Source of the DNA: Pelotomaculum sp.
GTDB lineage: Bacteria; Bacillota; Desulfotomaculia; Desulfotomaculales; Pelotomaculaceae
NCBI GenBank assembly: GCA_003489345.1
Contig: DNIT01000020.1
Coordinates: forward strand, 17,397 to 26,945
Length of the DNA: 9,549 nucleotides
Direction: 5' to 3'
The position numbers and the translations under genes were made by a program. Positions 1 through 6,072 of this stretch are shown here, piece after piece; positions within the stretch are counted from its first letter, which is position 1, and each line of letters begins with the position of its first letter. The notes below the pieces were generated by a model. It was not told the DNA's origin. It did no database searches and worked only from the letters and a program-made list of their open reading frames with translations.

Positions 1-64
1 TGCTGGCCAGGATGGTTCCCTGACCGCCGACACCGACCATCAGGACGTCGATAGACTTAAGCAT
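1..64 (-). CDS. iorB: Indolepyruvate:ferredoxin oxidoreductase beta subunit, 5' end only
   Basis: The first 21 codons of a gene that runs off the left edge. The ATG at 64-62 overlaps the iorA stop (57-59) in the sequence ATGCTTAA, an 8-base overlap that implies translational coupling. The readable protein begins MLKSIDVLMVGVGGQGTILA. The GVGGQG glycine-rich motif close to the N-terminus is typical of IorB and of the gamma domain of 2-oxoacid:ferredoxin oxidoreductases. IorB pairs with IorA, which carries the thiamine diphosphate and iron-sulfur clusters, to decarboxylate arylpyruvates. The family and the position after iorA make the call secure although only the start is visible. Confidence 0.88.
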   Translation of the reverse strand, partial: MLKSIDVLMVGVGGQGTILAS

Positions 65-1826
65 GTTTCTCTTCCCCCTTTACCAGTGCGCCTTCCCGGC
101 ATACCTGCAGGCACAGGTTGCAGCCGGTACAGACGGCGGCATCCACCAGGGCCCGCTTATCCTTGATGGATATGGCCGGACAGCCGATGCGGGTGCAGAT
201 TCTGCAGCCAGTGCATTTTTCAGCCTGCACCCTGACAGCCGGCCGGGCTGCTCTGGTTAAAAGAGCGCACGGCTTGTCCGCAATAATAACCGAGGGTTCG
301 CTCGCCGCGATCTCTTCTGCGATGGCGGTCTCTGTCTCGGCCAAATTCAGCGGGTCGATCATGCGTACCCTTTTGACACCGAGAGCCCGGACCAGGGCTT
401 GCAAGTCCACGGCCGGGGCCGGCTCTCCCGCCAGGGTGCGGCCGGTGCCGGGGTGATGCTGATGGCCGGTCATGGCGGTGGTGCGGTTATCAAGAATCAC
501 AACGGTTGCGTTGCCTTTATTGTAAACCACGTCCAACAGGCCGGTGATGCCGGAGTGCAGGAAAGTCGAATCCCCGATGACGGCCACCGTGCGGGCGTCC
601 AGCGTGGGGTTGGCCTTCCCGATGCCGTGGGCCACACCGATACTGGCGCCCATGCAGATGTTGCTGTCCATAGCCTCCAGGGGGGGCAGCCCGCCCAGGG
701 TATAGCAGCCTATATCGCCGCTGACGTTCAGTTTCAGCCGGCGCAGGGCGTAGAAAACCCCCCGGTGCGAGCAGCCCGGGCACAAAACCGGTGGCCGCGC
801 GGGAACCGGCGGCGCCTCCGCAAGGTCGTACCCATTCTGGACGATACCTTCTGTGGAGGTGAGCATTCCTGCATTGCGCAACGCTGCGGCAAGTATGCCG
901 GGGTCGAGTTCCCCGGTGAAGGGGATAAAGCCTTCGGCGGCAAGCGCAAGGCCCATCGCCCTGACCTGTTCCTCGATAAAGGGTTCCAGTTCCTCCACCA
1001 CGATCAACTTTTGTACACCCGCGGCAAAACTGCGGATCAACTGCTCGGGGAGCGGGTTGGTGAAGCCCAGCTTTAACACCGAGGCGCCGGGCAGCACATC
1101 GCGCACATACTGGTAGCTGATCCCGCTGGTTATTACGCCGAGGGAGCGGTCCTGCCACTCAATCCGGTTCGCCGGACTCTCTTCCGCGTATTCTTTCAAG
1201 CCGGTGAGACTTTTTTCCAGCGCGATCCGGCGCGGGCGGGCATAAGTCGGCAGCATCAGGTTCTTTTTGATGTCCTTGCTGTAGTTTTTAAGCTTGCGCG
1301 GCTGCGGTTCCTGGATTTCCACCAGGCTCTGGGAGTGGGACACCCTGGTTGTAGTCCTGAGCATCACCGGAGTATCAAAGCGTTCACTGAGGTCAAGAGC
1401 CAATCCCACCATGTCCTTTGCCTCCTGGCTGTCGCTCGGCTCCAGGAGAGGAATCTTGGCAAAGCGGGCGTAATGGCGGTTGTCCTGTTCGTTCTGTGAG
1501 CTGTGCATACCCGGGTCATCAGTTGAAACCAGCACAAAGCCTGCGTTTACCCCGGTATAGGAAAAGGTCATGAGGGGGTCGGCGGCCACGTTGACACCCA
1601 CGTGCTTCATGGCCGCCAGGGCGCGCGCCCCGCCCAGGGAAGCGCCGATGCCAACTTCCACGGCCACTTTTTCATTGGGCGCCCACTCCGCGTAAACGCC
1701 CGGGTACAGCACCAGGTTTTCCAGAATTTCCGTACTGGGGGTACCCGGGTAAGCGGCAGCCACCGTCACGCCAAACTCATAAGCACCCCTGGCAATGGCG
1801 GCGTTGCCGGACAGCAGTTCCTTCAT
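57..1826 (-). CDS. iorA: Indolepyruvate:ferredoxin oxidoreductase alpha subunit
   Basis: A 589-residue cytoplasmic enzyme subunit. IorAB oxidatively decarboxylates arylpyruvates (indolepyruvate, phenylpyruvate, hydroxyphenylpyruvate) to aryl-acetyl-CoA and reduces ferredoxin, a step in anaerobic aromatic amino-acid breakdown that is reversible in some anaerobes. Domains in order: N-terminal pyrimidine-binding region with YPGTPSTEILE (26-36); the family motif CPGCSHR (349-355); thiamine diphosphate binding with GDS at 418-420 and DN at 446-447; a C-terminal two-[4Fe-4S] ferredoxin domain with Cys538/541/544/549 (CX2CX2CX4CP) and Cys566/569/572/576. Length is as usual for IorA, and all eight cluster cysteines are present. 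ATG at 1826 is preceded by GGAGGG (1833-1838) at 6 nt spacing. It has its own promoter at 2018-2046 and a hairpin at 1859-1903, and overlaps iorB. The physiological substrate cannot be read from sequence. Confidence 0.95.
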   Translation of the reverse strand: MKELLSGNAAIARGAYEFGVTVAAAYPGTPSTEILENLVLYPGVYAEWAPNEKVAVEVGIGASLGGARALAAMKHVGVNVAADPLMTFSYTGVNAGFVLVSTDDPGMHSSQNEQDNRHYARFAKIPLLEPSDSQEAKDMVGLALDLSERFDTPVMLRTTTRVSHSQSLVEIQEPQPRKLKNYSKDIKKNLMLPTYARPRRIALEKSLTGLKEYAEESPANRIEWQDRSLGVITSGISYQYVRDVLPGASVLKLGFTNPLPEQLIRSFAAGVQKLIVVEELEPFIEEQVRAMGLALAAEGFIPFTGELDPGILAAALRNAGMLTSTEGIVQNGYDLAEAPPVPARPPVLCPGCSHRGVFYALRRLKLNVSGDIGCYTLGGLPPLEAMDSNICMGASIGVAHGIGKANPTLDARTVAVIGDSTFLHSGITGLLDVVYNKGNATVVILDNRTTAMTGHQHHPGTGRTLAGEPAPAVDLQALVRALGVKRVRMIDPLNLAETETAIAEEIAASEPSVIIADKPCALLTRAARPAVRVQAEKCTGCRICTRIGCPAISIKDKRALVDAAVCTGCNLCLQVCREGALVKGEEKHA

Positions 1827-1858
1827 ATCGTTCCCTCCGTTGTCGTAATCCGTATAAG

Positions 1859-1903
1859 AAAAGCCCGGTGCAAAACGGGTTACCGTTCCGACCGGCAGCT
1901 TTT
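1859..1903 (-). terminator. Long hairpin with U-rich tail just before iorA (attenuator-like)
   Basis: Read on the minus strand, AAAAGC (1903-1898), a TG bulge, CCGGT and CGGAACGG pair with CCGTTTTG, a single C bulge, ACCGG and GCTTTT (1864-1859). This makes about 19 pairs, two of them G-T, around a TAAC loop at 1882-1879. The stem ends in TTTTCTTAT, so it looks like a factor-independent terminator. It lies inside the iorA leader, 20 nt before the ribosome binding site and downstream of the promoter at 2018-2046. It could be an attenuator of iorAB, or the distal end of read-through from the permease gene. The plus-strand copy also ends in GCTTTT, but there is no plus-strand gene to end. Confidence 0.6.
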
Positions 1904-1911
1904 AATATTCT

Positions 1912-1927
1912 ATGTGGCTAAACACAT
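1912..1927 (-). other. Short inverted repeat in the iorA leader
   Basis: ATGTG and CACAT arms are separated by six bases (TTTAGC on the minus strand). It lies about 85-100 nt downstream of the predicted iorA start of transcription and directly upstream of the larger hairpin. In RNA it would be a weak 5-bp stem. It could be part of a regulatory leader fold, but it is short enough to be chance. Confidence 0.3.
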
Positions 1928-1999
1928 GGATAATTCAATCACACTATGCAAAAAATCTGCTCCTGCAAACCATTTCGGTTGTTCACAAATATATTATTA

Positions 2000-2026
2000 T
2001 AAATAGGCGCTATTTAGTTTATAAAC
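2000..2026. promoter_or_regulatory. Two adjacent palindromes over the iorA -10 region and start point (candidate operator)
   Basis: TAAATAGGCGCTATTTA (2000-2016) has perfect 7-bp arms around a 3-bp centre. GTTTATAAAC (2017-2026) is a perfect 10-bp palindrome directly abutting it. The second contains the iorA -10 hexamer and the first covers the predicted transcription start, where a bound repressor would block RNA polymerase. The regulator is unknown. The Lrp-type protein encoded at 5231-5710 is one candidate, but no copy of this site was seen at its own promoter. Confidence 0.55.
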
Positions 2027-2046
2027 CGTTCTCGGGTGGTTGTCAA
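2018..2046 (-). promoter_or_regulatory. Sigma-A promoter of iorAB
   Basis: On the minus strand, TTGACA (2046-2041), a 17-bp spacer and TATAAA (2023-2018), a near-consensus vegetative promoter. Transcription should start near 2011, giving a leader of about 185 nt before the iorA ATG. iorAB can therefore be expressed independently of the permease gene upstream. Confidence 0.82.
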
Positions 2047-2119
2047 TAACCCGTTTGCCCCGCCCCGTTCATAAATGCCGGCGTTTCCCTTAACCCGGCC
2101 TCCCGCGGACTCTCTTTTC

Positions 2120-2147
2120 CCACCGGTCATGCATGCCAAGCCGGTGG
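2120..2147 (-). other. Hairpin downstream of the permease gene
   Basis: Perfect 7-bp arms CCACCGG and CCGGTGG with a 14-nt loop, 18 bases after the permease stop codon. On either strand it lacks the run of Ts expected of a factor-independent terminator; on the minus strand it is followed by GAAAAGAGAG. It could stabilise the 3' end of the permease mRNA or cause Rho-dependent ending. Confidence 0.4.
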
Positions 2148-2164
2148 CCAAGTCACATCGGACA

Positions 2165-3727
2165 CTAAGCAAAAACCAGCGCCATGACGGCCACGACCAG
2201 CGTGAGCAGGATAGAAATGATAAAAGCGGTTTTAATAACCTTGCTTTCAATGCCCAGAGCGTCAATGGTGGCGGCGGCATTCTGCAGCTTGGCCGGAGAG
2301 ATGACGCTGGCCAGCCCGCCGCCTATGGCTGTTACGGCAGCGACGACCAGGGCGTCGACGTTCAAAAGCTTGGATGTTAAGATGTGGTACTTGGTGAACA
2401 TCGCGATGGTTGACGCTTCACTGCCGCTGACAAAGCCGCCAAGCAGGCCCAGGTAGGCGCTGACAAAGGGATACAGACCGCCAAAAGCCATGGCGGAGGC
2501 GTTGGCGAGAATCCAGATCATGTTGGAACCGGGCTCGATCACCTGCCACCCGCTGCCTGTGTTCTGCAGCCCGGAATTGTTCATGACGAAAGCTATGGCA
2601 AAAAACACCGCGGCTGATATACCCGGCCGGATGGCGCGCTTTGACCATTTGACCAGCATATCATTTATATGTTTGGTTGATGGCTTGAGGAAAATTGCAG
2701 CCAGAATCGTGCTGATCATAACCCAGGTATAGGCATTCCACAGCATTCTGGTTTTGATGACCTGCCCCGGAATAATGGATACAGCCATGTCTATTTTTTT
2801 GAATAGAAAATCAGAAAAGGGCGGGTAGAAATTAATCACCAGCAAGGCCAACACCAGTATAGTCCAGGGGGACAGGGCTTTAAACAAGGACATTTGCCGT
2901 TCAATGGCAAGGTCCTCCTCTTTGAGCGCCGACCGGTCAATAATTGGTTTGCCAAGAAGCTTTAAGTACAAGAGCATAACCAGGATGGTGCAGGAACCTG
3001 CCACCACACCTGTCAGAACCACGCCGTTTTGCAAAAAGGGCGTGTAACTCATGGCAATAGCCGCCCCCCCGTTGGTGAGGCCGGCTATCACGCAGGGAAC
3101 AAAACCTTGTCTGACCAGCCTGAATTTGCCTACAATCCAAAGCATCCCGAAACCGATCAGCGTGGAAACAAGAGGCAAAAACCTGGCAAAAACTTGAGCC
3201 GATTCTACTAGAGGCGTGCCGGTCAAGTCGGAAAAAGCTACCAGTGGAGCGCCCAGCAGCGCAAATGTACATAGGGCGTCAAAACCGATGGCCGGCAGAG
3301 CCACCGCAACAAAGGTCGAATATCCCAGAGCGACCAGGATAGGCGGGAGGATGGAAACCGGGGTGGCTCCGATAGCCACCAGGAGCGTTCCCGCTCCGAC
3401 GTTTAAAAGCATAATTTGGGTGGCCTGATCCGAGGGGGCCAGGGTTTTCAAGAAAACAACCACGCGGCGCAAGGCGCCTGTAGCTTCCATAAAACTAATC
3501 TGAAGTATGGAAGCAATTACCATCAAAGAGACCGGAAAAGAAGCTACAACACCCGCCAGGCTGGATCGCATACCGACTTCCAACGATGTGTTAAAGAAAA
3601 AAAAAGCAATGAGCAGTGTTAAAATCCATCCTACGATCCCACTGTAATCCGCCGCCAGCTGCTTCCAGGTCATCAAAAGAATAATGACCGCAATCGGAAA
3701 CAGCGTTAGAATAATTGCCAACGCCAT
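2165..3727 (-). CDS. lldP: Lactate permease family transporter
   Basis: A 520-residue polytopic membrane protein of the LctP lactate permease family (TC 2.A.14), whose characterised members are proton symporters for L-lactate, D-lactate and glycolate. The protein is almost entirely hydrophobic segments with short loops; the first segment starts at residue 3. Recognisable family stretches include VGAGTLLVAIGATPVSILPP near residue 110-130, SDLTGTPLVES near 165-175, and FVMNNSGLQNTG with GGFVSGSEASTIAMF in the last third. It is slightly shorter than E. coli LldP (about 550). ATG at 3727 follows AAGGATGG (3734-3741) at 6 nt. No strong promoter or terminator was seen in the 256 nt between the aminotransferase stop and this start, so read-through from the T-box operon is possible. 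The exact substrate is inferred from the family only; the gene symbol is used in that sense. Confidence 0.88.
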   Translation of the reverse strand: MALAIILTLFPIAVIILLMTWKQLAADYSGIVGWILTLLIAFFFFNTSLEVGMRSSLAGVVASFPVSLMVIASILQISFMEATGALRRVVVFLKTLAPSDQATQIMLLNVGAGTLLVAIGATPVSILPPILVALGYSTFVAVALPAIGFDALCTFALLGAPLVAFSDLTGTPLVESAQVFARFLPLVSTLIGFGMLWIVGKFRLVRQGFVPCVIAGLTNGGAAIAMSYTPFLQNGVVLTGVVAGSCTILVMLLYLKLLGKPIIDRSALKEEDLAIERQMSLFKALSPWTILVLALLVINFYPPFSDFLFKKIDMAVSIIPGQVIKTRMLWNAYTWVMISTILAAIFLKPSTKHINDMLVKWSKRAIRPGISAAVFFAIAFVMNNSGLQNTGSGWQVIEPGSNMIWILANASAMAFGGLYPFVSAYLGLLGGFVSGSEASTIAMFTKYHILTSKLLNVDALVVAAVTAIGGGLASVISPAKLQNAAATIDALGIESKVIKTAFIISILLTLVVAVMALVFA

Positions 3728-3797
3728 CTTCTACCATCCTTCCATCCTACGTTATATTTTTTGTTTCCCATGCTTTTTTGTTGTCCGCAAAGCTTTT

Positions 3798-3813
3798 CGG
3801 AGCATTTGCTCCG
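3798..3813. promoter_or_regulatory. 16-bp palindrome upstream of the permease gene
   Basis: CGGAGCATTTGCTCCG, perfect 7-bp arms around a 2-bp centre, 71-86 bp before the permease start codon. It is followed by no T run on either strand, so it fits a protein-binding site better than a terminator. No convincing sigma-A promoter could be placed near it. The best weak candidate is TTGACC-16-TATGGG at 3936-3909 on the minus strand. Confidence 0.4.
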
Positions 3814-3983
3814 GATAAACCACCAGCGGCCACCGGTTCCCTACACGCCCTTCAAACCTGTTCTGCCTACCTGCACGCGCTTCGGAACGAACGAGAGTAT
3901 TCGCCGCTCCCATAACGACCATGGCTCGCCGGTCAAGCCTTTTTCGAGCACTCTCTTTTTTGGGAAACACCAGAACTATAATT

Positions 3984-5234
3984 CTATAACGTATGACAAA
4001 TTCCTTCTTGCACCGATTCCGGCTTCCCGAATGACCCTGTTAAAATTTTTCCCCGCCCCAACCGTCGTCTGACAAACCGGCCCATGCGCTGGAAAGCCTC
4101 GCTGAGTTCCTCCACTGAAGTGGCGTAAGCACAACGTACAAACCCTTCGCCCTGCTCTCCAAAAGCGTTGCCCGGGACAACAGCTACTCTGGCCTCTTTT
4201 AAAAGCTCTCCGGCAAATTCCTCGGAAGAAAGCCCCGTACCCGTAATATCCGGGAAGGCGTAAAAGGCTCCGCCCGGCTCAAAACAGGGCAGGCCCATTT
4301 CCTCAAAGGCCTGCAGCACCAGACGCCGGCGCCGGTTGTAATGCGCAACCATATTGTTCATCTGGGACCGGCCGTTTTTCAAAGCTTCCAGCGCCGCGAA
4401 CTGGCCCGTAATGGGGGCGCAAAGCGCGGTGTACTGGTGGATTTTTTTCATCGCCCCAATAAAATCAGGATTTCCAGCCGCATACCCCACCCGCCAGCCG
4501 GTCATGGCATAGGATTTGGAAAAACCGTTCAGTAAAATGGTCCTCTCCCGCATATCGGGCAGGGAAGGGATGCAGGTGTGTTGGCCGGTGTAGGTCAATT
4601 TATCGTAAATCTCATCAGAGATCACGATCAGATCGTACCGCTTGACAACCTCCATAATTTCCAAAAGCCGCCCCCGGCCAATGGTGGCCCCGGTAGGATT
4701 GTTGGGATAACACAGGAGCAACACCTTGGTGGCAGGCGTAATGGCCTTTTCCACCATTTCCGCGGTTACCTGGAACCCGTTCTCAACCGAGGTTTTGAGG
4801 TATACCGGGCGGGCGCCGGACAAAGCGGCGCAGGGCGCATAGGAGACGTAAGACGGTTCCGGGATCAGGATTTCGTCACCGGGACACAGGAGGGCGCGCA
4901 TAGCCAGGTCCAGGGCTTCGCTCACCCCGACGGTAATCAGGATTTCATTCAAGGGGTTATAGATAACTTTATAGTTACCCTCTATGTCACGAACAATTTC
5001 CTCCCGCAGCTCCAGCAGCCCGTGGTTGGAAGTGTAGTGCGTGTAGCCTTTCTCCAGAGAATAGACACAGGACTCACGGATATGCCAGGGGGTGACGAAG
5101 TCCGGTTCCCCCACACCAAGCGAAATAACACCCTTCATTTCGCTAACCAGGTCAAAAAAACGCCTGATCCCGGAAGGCGGGATATCCCGGACCACTGGGT
5201 TGAGCTTTCTTCGCCAGTCAGTGGTTGCGGTCAT
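3984..5234 (-). CDS. PLP-dependent class I/II aminotransferase, probably alanine aminotransferase (AlaT-like)
   Basis: A 416-residue fold-type I aminotransferase of the aspartate aminotransferase superfamily. Seen: the N-terminal SLGVGEPDF motif (38-46), the TVGVSEALD helix (101-109), YPNNPTG (176-182) for cofactor binding, SDEIY (206-210), and the pyridoxal-phosphate lysine in GFSKSYAMTGWRVGY, Lys240. The C-terminus is about 20 residues longer than the usual 390 or so and ends in a basic tail (FVRRRLGRGK and beyond). The ATG at 5234 overlaps the stop of the Lrp gene in ATGA, with a weak GGTGG (5242-5246) before it, so the two are translationally coupled. Regulator plus aminotransferase matches the alaR-alaT arrangement of Bacillus subtilis (alanine + 2-oxoglutarate to pyruvate + glutamate). 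The alanine-type T-box upstream supports this. An aromatic or aspartate substrate, which would link it to iorAB, is the main alternative. Confidence 0.9.
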   Translation of the reverse strand: MTATTDWRRKLNPVVRDIPPSGIRRFFDLVSEMKGVISLGVGEPDFVTPWHIRESCVYSLEKGYTHYTSNHGLLELREEIVRDIEGNYKVIYNPLNEILITVGVSEALDLAMRALLCPGDEILIPEPSYVSYAPCAALSGARPVYLKTSVENGFQVTAEMVEKAITPATKVLLLCYPNNPTGATIGRGRLLEIMEVVKRYDLIVISDEIYDKLTYTGQHTCIPSLPDMRERTILLNGFSKSYAMTGWRVGYAAGNPDFIGAMKKIHQYTALCAPITGQFAALEALKNGRSQMNNMVAHYNRRRRLVLQAFEEMGLPCFEPGGAFYAFPDITGTGLSSEEFAGELLKEARVAVVPGNAFGEQGEGFVRCAYATSVEELSEAFQRMGRFVRRRLGRGKILTGSFGKPESVQEGICHTL

Positions 5235-5710
5235 GGAGTTACCACCAGCCTTCTGTCTTCCTCGGCGTCGTCCAGGACCGTACTGTGATACTTATAGGTC
5301 TTGAGTACAAAATGCGTACAGGTGCTGATCACATTCTCGATGGTGGCCAGTTTATTAGAGACAAAATAGGCTACCTCCTGCAGCGTGTGCCCGTTGATCA
5401 TCACCGACAGGTCGTAGGAGCCGGACATCAGGCGGACACTGCCAACCTCCGGAAAACGGTAAATGCGCTCGGCAATTGCGTCAAATCCCACCTCGCGCTG
5501 GGGAGCAAGCTTTACTTCGATGATGGCGGACACCCTTTCCCCACGAACCTTATCCCAGTTAATCAAAGTGAAGTACCCCAAGATAATCTTCTTTTCTTCC
5601 AGTTCCTTAATGGTGGCGGCAACTTCCGCTTCGTCCCTGTTCAGCATTGTCGCAATCTGCCCGGGGGTAAGGCGTCCATCAGTCTGTAAAATCTCCAGAA
5701 TTTCCTTCAA
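5231..5710 (-). CDS. Lrp/AsnC family transcriptional regulator (AlaR-like)
   Basis: A 159-residue DNA-binding regulator. Residues 1-55 form the winged helix-turn-helix (ILEILQTDGRLTPGQIATML then LEEKKIILGYFTLINWDKV), and about 60-145 form the RAM/AsnC effector-binding domain (VGSVRLMSGSYDLSVMINGH). Such proteins assemble as dimers and octamers and respond to amino acids. The start chosen is TTG at 5710-5708, preceded by a perfect AAGGAGG (5718-5724) at 7 nt; the frame stays open to a TTG at 5758, but that lies just at the terminator T run and has no ribosome binding site. It is the first gene after the T-box and overlaps the aminotransferase by 4 bases. By analogy with Bacillus AlaR it would control the aminotransferase, giving two layers of control: tRNA charging and amino-acid sensing. 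Confidence 0.9.
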   Translation of the reverse strand: MKEILEILQTDGRLTPGQIATMLNRDEAEVAATIKELEEKKIILGYFTLINWDKVRGERVSAIIEVKLAPQREVGFDAIAERIYRFPEVGSVRLMSGSYDLSVMINGHTLQEVAYFVSNKLATIENVISTCTHFVLKTYKYHSTVLDDAEEDRRLVVTP

Positions 5711-5759
5711 TGCACAGCCTCCTTGCTTCGTTAGCATCCTTATAAAGCCAAGTCGCAAT

Positions 5760-5791
5760 AAAAAAACCCGTCCTCACAGCAAAGGGACGGG
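5760..5791 (-). terminator. Terminator of the T-box riboswitch
   Basis: CCCGTCC (5791-5785), an 11-nt loop and GGACGGG (5773-5767) followed by seven Ts (5766-5760). The 5' arm overlaps the sequence that would close the antiterminator with AGGG of the T-box motif, giving the expected mutually exclusive folds. Confidence 0.93.
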
Positions 5792-6017
5792 AATACTCCG
5801 CGGTACCACCCTAATTAACCGAAAAGCTTAAACGACCTGATCAGTTCTCTTTTGCCCGTTAACGGAGGCATTCCGGCCAAGCTTACTCCCCACTAAAGGT
5901 TTTTCGCCCGCGGTTCAAGGGCGGCCCGGGCGCTTTCCTCAGCCGGGCTTGCACCAGACCCCGGCTCGCTGATGAATACAGCGCCATTCTTCCCTGTCAT
6001 TACCCTGTCATAAAATT
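5760..6017 (-). ncRNA. T-box riboswitch leader, probably alanine-specific
   Basis: The T-box sequence AGGGTGGTACCGCG is at 5812-5799. Stem I has GGCGCT (5985-5980) pairing with AGCGCC (5934-5929), and an AGCCGGG/CCCGGCT helix (5966-5960/5947-5941) capped by GGTGCAAGCC-type sequence. The terminator is CCCGTCC/GGACGGG (5791-5785/5773-5767) with seven Ts to 5760. Uncharged tRNA pairs through its anticodon and its CCA end with the UGGU bulge (5808-5805), favouring the antiterminator and expression of the downstream regulator-aminotransferase pair. The bulge UGGU calls for a tRNA with A at position 73, which excludes glycine. The specifier candidate is GCC (5925-5923, alanine), followed by a purine. 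CCG or CGG are alternative registers, because the loop lacks the usual GAA before the codon. Confidence 0.93.
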
Positions 6018-6023
6018 GAAGCA

Positions 6024-6052
6024 ATTATAGCACGCACACCGGGAGGTGTCAA
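6024..6052 (-). promoter_or_regulatory. Consensus sigma-A promoter of the T-box operon
   Basis: Minus strand TTGACA (6052-6047), exactly 17 bp, TATAAT (6029-6024): a perfect consensus. Start of transcription is expected near 6017. Such a promoter is likely constitutive, leaving control to the T-box. It lies only about 20 bases after the ypeB stop, and no terminator separates them. Confidence 0.93.
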
Positions 6053-6072
6053 CCTGCAATGTTTTCAGCCGG

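Noticed and set aside
399..1076. A 225-codon open frame on the plus strand opposite iorA
   Set aside because: It lies entirely within iorA, whose motifs are unmistakable. The translation shows no recognisable domain, and no ribosome binding site precedes it.
1945..1980. Sigma-54 type promoter in the iorA leader (GG and TTTTTTGCA elements)
   Set aside because: The distance between the GG and GC pairs is 12 instead of the required 10, and a consensus sigma-A promoter exists upstream.
2120..2147. Factor-independent terminator after the permease
   Set aside because: The stem is good but no T run follows on either strand, so it is listed only as a hairpin.
4578..5288. A 236-codon open frame on the plus strand opposite the aminotransferase and regulator
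   Set aside because: Antisense shadow of two well-supported genes in GC-rich coding sequence.
5711..5758. TTG start at 5758 for the Lrp regulator
   Set aside because: It sits two bases from the T-box terminator T run with no ribosome binding site; TTG 5710 has a perfect AAGGAGG at 7 nt.
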